Source of the DNA: Anastrepha obliqua
Taxonomy: Eukaryota > Arthropoda > Insecta > Diptera > Tephritidae
Length of the DNA: 64,000 nucleotides
Assembly: GCF_027943255.1 (NCBI RefSeq)
Contig: NC_072893.1
Location: 9,858,001 to 9,922,000, forward strand
Direction: 5' to 3'
Positions 11,054-21,734 of this stretch are shown here, piece by piece. Every line of letters begins with the position of its first letter. Positions within the stretch are counted from its first letter, which is position 1. The position numbers and the translations under genes were made by a program. Under the pieces are notes generated by a model. That model made no database searches, had not been told where the DNA came from, and was given only the letters and a program-made list of their open reading frames with translations.

Positions 11054-11793
11054 ATGAATGCAACTACGCCTACAACAATAAAAGCAAACGACACCGAAGC
11101 CAACAGTGCAGTAGGCATTTTTAAGGATAAGCCACAGCAAACATTTTCTAGCAACAGCATCACCAACAATACACTTACAATGCAGCCTTGCAACGTCGCG
11201 CGATCTTTTATGTTGCACAATCATACACAGCAGCCACATAAGCTCACCGCAACGGCGTCTATCGAACGAGCGAATTTCGGTGGTAGCGTCACACAGACTG
11301 GACGTAGAGAACAATTTAAGCAGCAACAGCAACAAAAGTTGCAACAATCAGTTTATGGCACACTGCCGCGCTCAATGCCAATAACCGCCATGCAACGCAC
11401 TACCAACAGCAACAGTAACAGCAACAGCAATGGCTGCAACAATCGCAATTTGAATGGTATTACCGCATCCGGTGTCATTAACACGATTTCGGGCAGCATC
11501 CCTTCGGCATCGGCAGTAGCGGTGGCGGCAGACCGCAATGGCAATAAAAACAACATATCGCTAACAACTGATTTGAATGGCGGTTTCAGCAGTACGCATT
11601 CGAATTCGAATAAATTAAATGGCATTCAACCGCAACCAATGAACAAGTCTCGAGAATTTCTCGTAACGAGGCCAGGCGGCCGGATGAGTCACTATCCACA
11701 GCAGCGTATGCGACAATGCAGCGGCACCACCACCATGCAACAGCGTTTCAGTAACGGGGGATATTTGTGGATACTGACACCTGTTGCTGCTAG
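11054..11793 (+). CDS. stg1: Stargazin-like calcium-channel gamma protein, coding exon 1
   Basis: First coding exon of a predicted four-pass membrane protein of the claudin / calcium-channel gamma (TARP) fold, which in animals tunes AMPA-type glutamate receptors and voltage-gated calcium channels at the plasma membrane. The ATG follows an in-frame stop at 11036-11038, so this is the first usable start. Residues 1-235 are a low-complexity cytoplasmic N-terminus rich in Gln, Asn, Ser and Thr, with a Q run (about residue 89-93) and SN repeats. Residues 237-246 (YLWILTPVAA) begin TM1. The exon ends in phase 2 at a strong donor, gtgagt at 11794. Recognition as stg1 rests mainly on exons 2-4; the N-terminus itself is not conserved enough to identify. 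Confidence 0.75.
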
Positions 11794-11984
11794 GTGAGTA
11801 CACAAATTATTATTATTTTCTTTACGCATCAAAAATGTGTGAGAGGACATTAGTTAAGTGATCTGACCTTTTATTGGAGAAGAAATCAATCAACGGAAAA
11901 TTGCATTAAAAGGCTTACCCTTCTAAGCTTGAATATAATGAGAAGTTAGCTGAAAAAAAAATTGCAAGTTTCAGTTCTTTGAAT

Positions 11985-13700
11985 TGAAATATCTTCGTTC
12001 CTTTTTTTTTTACTTGTTATTAAAATTATTTTATACCTTTTTAGAACAAAATATAATTAAAAAAAAAAAATGATATGAGAAAAAATTAAAGTTTTTTTTT
12101 AATTTTTAAGGAAAGACAATACCTTTAAAAACACTGTTTGACAAAAAATTATACTTTTTCCTTAAAATTTTTCTAAATCTTTTTTTCACACAAAATGTAA
12201 TTAGAAGAATTATTCGAGAAAAATTTAAATGTTTTTGCTCAAAATTTTTGTATATTTTTTAGAAATTTTTCCATTTTTAAGGAAGGACTTCTCCAAATGT
12301 TTGGAAAATTTTCTTTCCTATTTTTAAGAAAAAAATATATTTAAAACTAATTTTTTCAAAAAAAATAAATTTTGTTTTTTTTTTTAAATTCTTTTATATC
12401 ACGTTAAAAAAATTATTTGACAAAAAATTGTAGTTTTTGTTTAACATTCTTTTAAATAAAATATTATTTAAATAAAGTAAATATTATTTAAAAAAATTAT
12501 TTGAAAAAAACCTATTATAATTTTTGTTTTGTTCAAAATTTTTGAAAAAATTTTATTTTTCCATTTTTAAGAAAAAAATGTACTTACAAAAAATTATTTC
12601 AGAAAATATAATATTAAATTTTTTTGTTCCAAATTTTTAGAAATTTTGTTTACCCATTTTTAAGAAAAAAAATTATTTAAGATAAAATGAACTAGGTTTT
12701 TGCTTAAATTTTTTTATATCAGTTTTAAGAAAATTATTTGAGGAATAATTATATTTTATTTACGAGGGCTGGTCAATAAGTCCGTATTGTATTTCTGACC
12801 TCTTTACTGAAAAAGAAATACTGCTCCTGTCAACAGGCATCTGTCTGTTGACTCCTGTCAAAATTTGAACGTGCTGCGTCAGTTAGTTTGTGTTTTACAG
12901 CTACCTTTATCAGACTACCCAGTAATTCACAGTCGACCATAAACGCAATCGTGTAACAACTTCACAGGAAAGTTTGGCGTTGTTTAATTGCAATATGGAG
13001 GAGTTTTTGCGCCGTTTTGTAACCGTGGAAGAAACATGGATCCATCACCATACACCAGAGACCAAACAACAGTCGAAACAGTGGGTTTCCAAGGGTGAAT
13101 CGGCTTAATAAGCACACGAAATTCAGTTTTTTCCATTTTCTCCTCAAATTACTGGGTAGTCTGATAAAAGTAGCTGTACAACACAAACTAACTGATGCAG
13201 CACGTTCAAATTTTGACAGGAGTCAACTGACAGATGCCTTTTGACAGGAGTAGTATTTCTTTTTCAGTAAAGAGGTCAAAAATACAAAAAATCACGGACT
13301 TATTGACCCGCCCTCGGAATTTAATAAAATTAATTTTTTTTGTTCCAAATTTTAGGAATTTTTGTTTTTAATTTTTAACTCTTAAAAAATTATTTCAGAA
13401 AAAATTTATTTTATTATTGTTTCAAACTTTTTTATATCGTTTTTCTAAACAAAATAAAATTTAACAATTTTATTTAAAAAATTAAATTTTTTTCCATTTT
13501 TAAGAAAAAAAAATACACTTTAAAAATTATTTCGGAACAAATTAATTTTATTAATGTTTAAAACTATTTTATATAATTTTTCTAAACAAATTAAATTTTT
13601 TTTTCATTTAAAAAAATATAAATACATATTAAAAGAAACTATTTCAGAAAAAATAAGCATTACTTTTGTTTAAAAGATTTTTTTTTTTTATTTTATCTAA
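11985..13700. repeat. AT-rich repeat array, type 2 (intron 1 copy)
   Basis: Same degenerate phrases as 5085-6010: ttccatttttaaga, ttgttcaaaatttttgg, aacaaaatataatta and attatttgagaaaa, recurring irregularly. Two early landmarks are about 183 bp apart (near 12103 and 12286). The array is split by a mariner remnant at 12763-13316 and ends at a SINE at 13714. Confidence 0.6.
12763..13316 (+). mobile_element. Internally deleted mariner with long terminal repeats
   Basis: The ends cgagggctggtcaataagtcc and its imperfect inverse finishing cgccctcg enclose 554 bp. The two ends stay complementary for about 130-150 bases, well beyond a normal 28-bp mariner TIR. Between them only a short transposase piece remains (near 13015-13107), reading VEETWIHHHTPETK...QSKQWVSKG, which is the block around the first catalytic aspartate of mariner; here that Asp is Glu. 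TA lies at 12761-12762 on the left. This is a non-autonomous mariner inserted in AT-rich DNA. Confidence 0.8.
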
Positions 13701-13713
13701 ACAAATTATTTGA

Positions 13714-13918
13714 GGCGGCCGCCGTAGGATTGGTGCGCGACTACCATTCAGAATTCACAGAGAGAACGTCGGTTCGAATCTCGGTGAAAACTTCAAATTA
13801 AGAAAAACATTTTTCTAATAGCGGTCGCCCCTCGGCAGGCAATGGTAAACCTCCGTGTATTTCTGCCATGAAGAAGCTCCTCATAAAAATATCTGCCGTT
13901 CGGAGTCGGCTTTATATA
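13714..13918 (+). repeat. tRNA-derived SINE, copy 3 (3' truncated)
   Basis: Head (ggcggccgccgtagg), B-box (ggttcgaat near 13773) and most of the body are present, ending after cggagtcggctt. The last roughly 110 bp found in full copies are absent. A deletion of about 9 bases has removed part of the A-box region. Confidence 0.85.
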
Positions 13919-13929
13919 TAGCGGAGTGA

Positions 13930-14362
13930 TGTTTGGCGAATTCAAATTGGTGTGTTGGAATGCGTTTCCCTTGCTCAATTATCGGATTATGTATTTCAAA
14001 AGTAGCCTTTCAAAAAATTTAGAAGCAATAGGCAGCAGACTTATTGGCCTATAGTTGGAAACAATGTTCGGAGGTTTCCCAGGCTTTGGAATAAGTATAA
14101 TTTCAGCAACTTTCCACTGAATGGGAAAATACTCGTTTTTGATCATCGCATTAAATTTGATATGTAAGTGATGTATTTATAGCCACATGTGCGTGGGTAA
14201 CTTTTTTAAAATCTTACTGGTTATTAGGTCGTATCCCAACGCCTGTTTTGTTTTGAATTCTTTGCTTAAATCGTAGAATCGGGAAATCCATTTGAAATGG
14301 CACTTAGGAAAAATGTTCAATTTTATGGTCTTCTTCCACATTTTGACTCGGAAATGGTACAA
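13930..14362 (-). mobile_element. Jockey-like reverse transcriptase fragment
   Basis: On the - strand a broken frame reads GYDLITSKILKKLP, then WKVAEIILIPKPGK and YRPISLLP near 14000-14115. These are the fingers/palm entry blocks of a Jockey-clade RT. The homologous blocks are intact in the longer Jockey copy at 34.5-37.4 kb. No catalytic Asp block remains. Confidence 0.75.
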
Positions 14363-14640
14363 AAACCTTTGAAGCCTTTTATTAATAAAATACTTTTTAT
14401 ACTCCTTTATATTAAATGAAATACATTTTTATTTTTATTTTTATTAAATGAAACACATTTTTTTTTATTTTTATTAAATGAAATACATTCTTTTTTTTAT
14501 TAAACGAAAATTTTTATTTAGAGAAAAATTATTATTTCTGAAAGCAATCAACAAAATTATTAGCAGCATTTGGGTACGAAATTTATTTCATTTTTTACAC
14601 ACTTCCTCGTGGTCACATTCCTGGAGCATCGTTTTCCTAG
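14363..14640. other. AT-rich spacer with short direct repeats
   Basis: Contains three near-copies of a 30-45-base phrase (tattaaatgaaa(t/c)acat...) between 14410 and 14510. No gene is recognised. Confidence 0.45.
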
Positions 14641-14896
14641 AAATAGGAGGTGTGTTCAAAAAGTATCGCGAATTTTGTGTTTTCTATTCAAAAATTATTT
14701 ATTTATTAATTAATATCTATTTTCCCCCCTTCAAAGTAATCCCCATGAGATATTATGCACTTCTGCCAACGTTTTTTCCAATCTTTGAAGCACTTAAAAA
14801 AATCATTTGTTTTATCTTGTTCAGCTCCTCCTTCAATGCCGTCTTTATCGTCGTCGCTCGTCAATCGTAGCGTCGTCTTTTCAAGAGCCTCTTCAG

Positions 14897-15304
14897 TTAC
14901 GGGAAGAAGAAAAAGTCACAGGTGGCCAGATCTGGCGAATACTCGTACGGTGGCTGTGGCATCATTAGTGTGTTGTTTATGGCCAAAAAGTCGCGCACAA
15001 GCAACGATGTGTGAGCAGGGGCGGTATCGTGATGCAAGAGCCAATTTTTGTTCTTGCACAAATCCGGGCGTGTCTGGCAGATTGCTTCGCACAAAATTGT
15101 GCATAACTTGCAGGTAATATTCCTTATACCCTGTGGCAAGAACTCATGATGCACAACGCCCCTGCAATCGAAGAAAATGGTAAGCAAAACTTTTACATTC
15201 GACCGAACTTGGCGCTTTTTTCGGTCTTGGTTCGTGCGGCAGCTTTCTTTGAGATGAATGAGCTTTGGTTTCCACTTCATAACCATAAACCCACAATTTG
15301 TCAC
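14897..15304 (-). pseudogene. mariner transposase, catalytic half
   Basis: It continues the transposase with VLLTIFFDCRGVVHHEFLPQG, then the second catalytic block LLHHDTAPAHTS and the third block SPDLATCDFFFF. Mariner transposases carry a DD34D triad. Here 36 residues separate the last two aspartates because two extra residues (YE) sit before YSPD. The C-terminal roughly 60 residues are degraded toward 14700. Nonfunctional as it stands. Confidence 0.85.
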
Positions 15305-15918
15305 CAGTTATGGCCCTCTGTGAACGGGAGCAAATTTCGGTAGTCGCGGACAGAGTCCAACATCTCATTAGCAATGTTAATGCGATGCTGCGTTTGGTCG
15401 AAACTGAGCAGTTTTGGTACGGTTTTTGCGGCGACCCGTCTTATGCCCAAATCATTGAAAAAAATCGACTGCCACAAGCCAATCGATATGTCTAGATCCT
15501 CAGCAACTTCTCTAACGGTGATTCGACGATCGGCCAATACCATTTTCTTCACTTCATCAATTTTTTGGTATGTTGTTGAAGTGTCCGGGCGTCCGGCACA
15601 CTTTTCGTCGTTCACATCTTCTCGGTCTACTGAGAACATTTTGTACCATCGATTAACGTTGCTTTGGTCCAAAGTAGCTTCTCCATATGACACAGTCAAC
15701 ATTCGGAATGCATCCGCACACTTTATTTCGTGTTTCACACATCTTTTTGAATAGGTAAAAGTCGAAGTCGAGCCGAAATACGTGCAAGCAAAGCAGCTGT
15801 CAACAATTAACTGAAGATTCAAAATGGCTGAACTCGTCGGTAAGATTGAGAGACATGAGTACCAACATATCGTCCCAAAAAATCGAAATTCGAATATACG
15901 TAACCTGCGAAAATTCAA
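15301..15918 (-). pseudogene. mariner transposase, N-terminal half
   Basis: A 205-codon frame. The first roughly 60 residues are probably leader translation; the recognisable protein begins near the KHEIKCADAFRML segment. It has the paired helix-turn-helix DNA-binding region, a GRPDTSTT linker and VREVAEDLDISIG, ending at ...KTVPKLLSFDQTQHRINIANEML. The frame is lost just before the first catalytic aspartate. The next frame carries TGDKLWVYGYEVETK, so a small indel near 15300-15330 is the break. Confidence 0.85.
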
Positions 15919-15949
15919 AATTCGCGATACTTTTAGAACACACCTCGTA

Positions 15950-16440
15950 TATTTTATTCACAACCACTTTTGCTACCACTTTAATCAAAATACTGAGTTG
16001 TAATTCGTCCCACTAAACACCCTGCCTCTATCGTTTTAATATTACTGTCAATTCTATTTGTCCTTCATCCGATTAAATTCAATATTAATTTAATTCAATC
16101 CCCATATTAATTTATATAATTAACTTATAAGCATTTACGTTTTTTCCGCTTTTTAAAGGTCACTAAAAAAGATGATTAATAAATTACCGAATTTTCATTT
16201 TCATAGTCAAATCGTATTACTTTGTTGTATTACCATATTGTACAATACAATAATATCGTATATAAAAAAGTAAATGATAAAAATGACTTGTTTGCCATCA
16301 AACTGCTGTGATTTATAAACTGGGTAAAAATTATGTAAACAGAAAATTTTAAATCAAATCTCAATTAGCTCCTCTGGGAGAGATGAATAATTTATTCAAC
16401 GAAAAAATACATAGAGCTTGCATAGAAAAAAATATATATA
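15950..16440. other. Intron 1 sequence without recognised feature
   Basis: AT-rich, with short alternating TA runs. No element or reading frame recognised. Confidence 0.4.
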
Positions 16441-16442
16441 TA

Positions 16443-16985
16443 GGGTTGTTCAATAGGTGAGCTTCAACTTTTTTCCGATAGGGAGGGCGAACGACGCAAT
16501 ATTTTTTATTTTTCGCTTGCCATTTGTAAACTTCATTAGTATACATTTCATCATGGAACGCTACATACTTGAGCAACGATTGCAAATCGTGCAAATTTTT
16601 TATGAAAAAAATCGTTCTGTTGCTGCTACTTTAAGAGCATTACGGCCATTTTACGGTCCATTTAACAAGCCGTCCCGTTTTGGGGTTATGTGAAGTCATT
16701 GGTCTACAGTAACAAGCCGGCGACCATTTGTGAGCTCAGAGCCAATATTGAACGCGAAATTGCTGGAATTTCGGCCGATTTATGCAAAAGAGTGGTCGAA
16801 AATTGGGTTTAACGATTGGACTTCGTAAAACGTGCACGCGGTGGTCATGCAAAAGAAATCGAATTTCATACTTAAATGTATATGTTCAAACTCGATAATA
16901 AAAAAAAAAATTAGTTAAAAAAGTCAAACCGTTTGTGTTTTATTCAAAAAAGTTCAAAAGTCGAAGCGCTCTTACTGAAAAACCC
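16443..16985 (+). mobile_element. Internally deleted Tc1/mariner-type element
   Basis: Inverted ends gggtt(g/t)ttcaataggtgagc and aaccc lie next to TA on both sides (16441-16442, 16986-16987). A start codon at 16553 opens the family N-terminus (MERYILEQRLQIVQIFYEKN...RALRPFYG). After about 50 residues it jumps to the C-terminal block around FWGYVKSLVYSNKPAT (near 16680), ending at ARGGHAKEIEFHT (16836-16874). The whole catalytic core is therefore missing. Non-autonomous derivative. Confidence 0.82.
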
Positions 16986-17314
16986 TATACATATATGCAT
17001 AGATATATTTCATTAGCCACCCACTATGCACTACGCTCCACTACCCAGTTTACTTTGCAACTGAAGTAGTTCGTTTCCTTCCCAATGCAATGCTAACGAT
17101 TAGTTTTTTAACACGACGATGTCCTGCGGGATGTCAATTGTCAGCTATGCAGCACACCATTTAATGAGCCAGTCAGCCTCTGTGTCAGCATTAAACTAGT
17201 TAATTAACTTGCTGATAATCGATAAAAAAAACTCGACTTCAATTTGTTACAAAAATCCTCATTTTTGAACTACATCCTGACCAGCAGTGCTCCCGAATAT
17301 AGGTATACATTTGA

Positions 17315-17770
17315 TAAAGGGTTTTCCCATAACAGGTGTTACAGGTGATTGGATTGCGCTATGGAGAGATGATTAGCGATTTTGTATGGCCAGAATTGGT
17401 AGGTATTAATCTGCACAACTTTTATTTTCAACAAGACAGCGCTGCGTGCCACACAAGCAACGGAACCATTGATCTTTTACGGCAAAGGTTTCCGGGCCGT
17501 GTTATCTCTCGAAGAGGTGATCACAATTGACCAACGAGATCTAATGATTTAACACATTATGACTTTTTTCTTTGGGGCCACGTGAAAGAGAAGATCTACG
17601 CCAGGGTCGATTCAAGACCTCAAAGATGGAATTCGTGAGGCTAGCGAGGACATAGGGCAGCCACTTTGCAATTCGGTTATGGAAAATTTCGTGAAAAGGA
17701 TATTGCCCTGTAAGCGTGGTCGTGGTGGTCATTTGCCTGAAGTTATTCTCCACTATTAACGGCATACCTT
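17315..17770 (+). mobile_element. Tc1/mariner transposase fragment
   Basis: It starts with a TIR-like aaagggttttcccataacaggtg. It then reads GLRYGEMISDFVWPEL and FQQDSAACHTSN at 17339-17465, which is the second catalytic aspartate block of the same transposase family as 57.2-58.1 kb. Downstream it passes the third block (LTHYDFFLWGHVKEK, 17551-17594) and reaches a C-terminal GGHLPEVI near 17727. Frameshifts are present. The N-terminal half is deleted. Confidence 0.78.
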
Positions 17771-18039
17771 CCTCTTTATAATGAAATAAGCATCCAATAA
17801 TTTATATTAAAAAATAGCATTTTTCTTTGAATATCAAAATAACACCTCTTTTTAAAAAATCCCATATTAGCAAGCGTCACTTGGATTTTGAAAAGTATCA
17901 TAATGACTTTAGAAGTCATCAAATATAATTCAGAATTATGTTTTAAAACTCCTTTAAGGTGTTTACCTTGCAACTAACGTTATTTTCATAAAAAATATAG
18001 TACATGGATTATAGTAAAGTGGATTAAGAAGGTGCAGTA

Positions 18040-18510
18040 GTCTTACTACAGTGCCGGTTTTCTTCCGTACAGTCAGCAATCGTGTTGAAGTGCATCCACC
18101 TTATAATTGTTTCGTCCATTCCATGCCTCTTGGCTGCAGAACACATAGAGTTAAAGTTAGCGTTGGTCTTCTCAATATCAGCAAAAACCTAGCCCCTCTT
18201 CAATCATTGGCACAAGGTCATGTGAGCAGATTCGCAAGACTTTCCGTTTTGGTAAGGATGTAAGGCGACTATCCACTAAAGCTCTCACCTAATGCACTTT
18301 TCGACCATTCGCACCCATCAGCATGAAGGGTATCAGACTAATTCTTCTGACGTGTTTTACCAGCGCATAATCATCCTTCCTCGGTTTCGGAATGAAGACG
18401 ACACTACCTCTGCTTCAATGGGCAAAATGGGCATATGGCTTATGGCAGACTAGCTCGAAAAACTCTTATAAGAGCTCCGGTTAAGCAACTTAAGATACAC
18501 ATCATCTCGG
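18040..18510 (-). mobile_element. LOA/R1-like RT fragment
   Basis: The - strand has a decayed GPDDVYLKLL segment near 18470-18510, then FIPKPRKDDYAL and RRISLIPFML near 18330-18395. These are the conserved palm-entry blocks of an R1/LOA-type LINE reverse transcriptase. No catalytic residues remain open. Confidence 0.6.
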
Positions 18511-18587
18511 TCTGGTGACTTAAAGTCATCTTCTTCTTCTCAATCTATACATTTCTACAATATCTGAAAAAGTATCTCTGTTTCTGA

Positions 18588-18968
18588 CTAACTCCAAAAG
18601 CCGGCCAATAATTGGGCTCCCATCCATTGACGTATACGACTACCATGATAACTTCTTTCTTCCGATGCCTCGTTTTCCTTCAATCTTTCTTGTAATCGAA
18701 GTTGCAGGAGAACATACTTATAATTTCGGCATATGTGACCCAGGTAAGCTGTTTTCCTGCATTTAATGCATCTTAGAGCCTCCCTTTTGCTATTAACTCT
18801 TCGAAGAACTTCAGAGTTGGAGAGTTGGTCGGTTCGCGAAATTTTCAGTAGTTTCCATAGTATCCACATTCCGAATGTTTCTATGCGATTCATATCAGAA
18901 ACTTTCATCGTCCAAGCTCCCATGCCATACAACAAAGCAGACACACCACAACATCTCACAAAGCGCAT
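18588..18968 (-). pseudogene. RTE-like endonuclease-RT C-terminal fragment
   Basis: A 126-codon frame covering the thumb/connection of an RTE-like LINE: LLYGMGAWTMKVSDMNRIETF, then SEVLRRVNSKRE, KTAYLGHICRN and ...IRQWMGAQ. Such segments are common in insect genomes as orphan pieces. A second piece of the same type lies at 56.2-56.8 kb on the + strand. It has no upstream RT palm here, so it is a 5'-truncated or fragmented copy. Confidence 0.75.
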
Positions 18969-18984
18969 TTTTAGATTTTAATTA

Positions 18985-19995
18985 AAATCTTGGTTTCCTA
19001 GAACACTGCTGGATTTATAGAATACTGCTCTAGTGCTAGCATAGAACACTGCTCTGTTTAATTTTGTTTTAGTGGCATTGATTTTTAAACCATTAAACTT
19101 ATCAAAAGAGCCTAATAAAAACTCCCTTTTTATAGCTTCTTTTGAGGAGTACTTCTTGTTACTCATATGGGATTGAAGTCCACGGAAAAGGTGATACTCA
19201 CAAGCTGCAATATCCGGAAAGTATGGTGGATGCGGCATTTGCTCCCATCCGAGCTCGATCAGCTTGCCTAATGTTTGCCTTGTGGTATGAAGTCTTGCGT
19301 TGTCGTGGTGAAACAAAACTTTGCGTCTATTCAATCGAATAATAATCAACAGTTATCGTGTGTACAGAACACAGAAGTTCATAATAAACAATACCGGCCA
19401 TATCCCACCAAATAGACAGGAGAATCTTCTTGGGGTGAAGGCCATCTCTATGGGTCGGTTCTGGTGTTTCATCTTTATCTAACCATTGGCTTTTGCGAAC
19501 AGGATTATTGTAAAGGACCTATTTTTCATAACCAGTAACAATACGGTTCAAAAAACTTTCATTTTCAAGCCGTTGCGGCAGCTGAGACGACACATTCACT
19601 CTCTGTTGAAGGTTGGGCGACGGAAAGTCTATGCGGAACCCTTTTTCCCAGCTTTCAAACCTTTCCCAACTGAACCAGGTGCCTGTGAACTGTTCCATGC
19701 GATGAATTTATCCTCTGAGCTATCATATCGACTGTCAAATTTGGCTCAGCTTCCACGAGTTCGAGCATGGCGTCGGAGTTAAAGACTTCAGGACGACCAG
19801 GGCGCGGGACATCCTTCAGGTCGCAGTTCGCACTTCGGAATTTTGAAAACCATTTTTGCGCAGTCCTTACACTCACGGTATCCTCTCCGTGAACAGTGTT
19901 TATTTCTGCAGCAGCAATTGTTGCATTTTTACCATTTTTTTTAAATACAAAATATGCTTCTTATACGCGTTGGAAGATTCCATTTTATTTTTTAA
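18985..19995 (-). mobile_element. mariner remnant
   Basis: The - strand frame 19655-19876 encodes a mariner DNA-binding segment (SVRTAQKWFSKFRSANCD...DVPRPGRPEV). Frame 18978-19349 encodes the catalytic block VLFHHDNARLHTT and PPYFPDIAACEYHLF. The intervening region carries the first catalytic block with stops. Near 18999-19056 the 3' end contains three near-identical agaacactgct/agaatactgct units. TIRs are not recognised, so the boundaries are approximate. Confidence 0.8.
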
Positions 19996-19999
19996 CAAC

Positions 20000-21334
20000 A
20001 CGTGCTTCTATCTGCGATTAAAATCACTTTTTGAATGCACAATATATCAAAGAAAATATAAATAGTTCCGTTATAATTTTTTGTATGCAAAAATCGTACA
20101 AAAGTGAAATTATAGCTAAAATACGCACGAACTTATGGACTGACCTGATACCACTAATCGATCCTTTTGTAACCGGTACAACTGGTAGTCGCACTCGAAC
20201 TGGTAGTAATAACTAGTGCCGTCAAGTACCAGTTCAAGAACTAGAAAATTACTTAAGTAGCTTGACTTTTCACTGCAGGGTATCCACTCACTGTCCCAGT
20301 TTTAAAGTAATATTCACATTCATAAAAAGTACAGCCGCACATATAAAACATTGTAAATTTTTGCCTTCATTCCCGGTTAGACAAAAATCACTTAGCGTAA
20401 ATTCTATTTCTACGCCTGGCAGAGTGGAAAGGGAGCAGAAATACAAGACGAATGTGTGATAAAAAGCTCTCATCTTTTTCCTTTTACATTTACATACTTA
20501 TACATATGGATAGGTACGTAAGCACTATGCCAGTATGTGAAGTGCAATTTATATGTAATTATATGCGGATGTTAGAAAAACTGTTTTTATGTGGTAACAA
20601 AAAAATTAGCGCTGGGTCGAGAGTTTGAAGCAAATATGATTTCGAGTGCAGCTTAATTAGGTGAGTGCAACTTTTTGATTATTTACATAACTGCATTCTT
20701 TGCAAACATATTTATGGAAAGTTGATGCTGGAGTTAAAATGGCTGGCAGCAAAAGCAGTTTTGTGTGAGATATGTTGAGAGAACCTTGCGAATTATTCAA
20801 CAACTGGTGTACCTGAGCAGCTTAAAGTCGAAGCCAGATTAGTGGCAATCAAATAGAAGAATTTCGTGCAAGCAACTTTTGCTGCTACCTTAAAGATAGA
20901 AAAAATAAATATAAGAGTTGAAGCTTTACTATTTGAATACCCACTGCCTGTACATGCGGCCTAACGTGAATAGATTGGCCAAAATGTGCCGCACCTCGAT
21001 TCACAGCATTGACTTGACCGATTTAAAAAAATCTCGGACGTTGGTAAACAAAATTTTTTTGAGGAAGAACAGCTGGAGCAAAATGCATTTTCTGACCAAT
21101 TTTTAAAACGTTCCCCACTTTTTATGGAATTTTCATTAGCGATGATAAGAAATCTTTACAAATCTTTGTCTTTAAAATATTTTTGAATTTCGTGAAACAG
21201 ACTTCCCAATCTTTAGATAAATTATACGCCATGCAATGCGGATTATTTCGTGCAAATAAATACATAAAAATGACTTACGAAATAGCTATACTTTACTTGA
21301 TTTAATTTATATTCTTCTCTCCTATCCTTTCTAG
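20000..21334. other. Intron 1 distal part
   Basis: No transposon coding sequence recognised. An imperfect hairpin occurs at 20197-20235 (gaactggta / taccagttc). The last bases, cttctctcctatcctttctag, are a strong polypyrimidine tract and 3' splice site for exon 2. Confidence 0.55.
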
Positions 21335-21510
21335 TATTTCCGTTGCCATTGTAATGGCCGCGATTGCTGGACCACAGTGGCTTTTCACCGAGGAAAAACT
21401 GCCAAATGCCAATTACAATGGCACTGCTAATTTCAATTTGATGGACGATGGCGCCTATATAACAAAATACACCAAATCAAGTCTATGGATTTTATGCACA
21501 GCTTTGCAAG
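21335..21510 (+). CDS. stg1: Stargazin-like calcium-channel gamma protein, exon 2
   Basis: The exon enters in phase 2 (joining ag+t gives Ser247) and leaves in phase 1 at gtaaat. It encodes the rest of TM1 (SVAIVMAAIA, to about residue 258) and the start of the first extracellular loop (GPQWLFTEEKLPN). The loop holds a predicted N-glycosylation site NGT at residue 275 and the family signature, here SSLWILC (Trp298, Cys301). Calcium-channel gamma and claudin proteins carry a (G)LWxxC motif whose Cys pairs with a second Cys in the same loop; that partner is in exon 3. No stop or frameshift. Confidence 0.85.
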
Positions 21511-21734
21511 GTAAATTTTCATGCTGATTAACATTTTAAAATGCGTAAATAGAGTTCGGGTTGAAAATATACAAATATTAAAATTCAACAAATTTGGCAA
21601 ATATTCGATTAAATTTACAAATAAAAATATAGAGAAAAATCCGGCATGCAAATGAAATGCTTATTAAATTTTGAATATATTTAACCCTTTCATGCCTGAG
21701 TGAGAGCTGCTGTGGCTTTAATAAGAGCTGTTTT

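Larger units (their letters stand above)
14646..15947 (-). mobile_element. Full-length mariner element
   Basis: Ends aggtgtgttc(a/t)aaaagtatcgcgaatttt match as inverted repeats, with TA at 14644-14645 and 15948-15949. The length of 1302 bp is the normal size for a mariner. The transposase on the - strand is complete in extent but broken by a frameshift at about 15300-15330 and near the C-terminus. It moved by TA-targeted cut-and-paste. Confidence 0.92.

Noticed and set aside
11045..11625. Long - strand frames opposite exon 1 (Leu-rich)
   Set aside because: They are the antisense of CAA/CAG-rich coding sequence, which reads as Leu-rich. No family match, and the + strand frame has splice and membrane logic.
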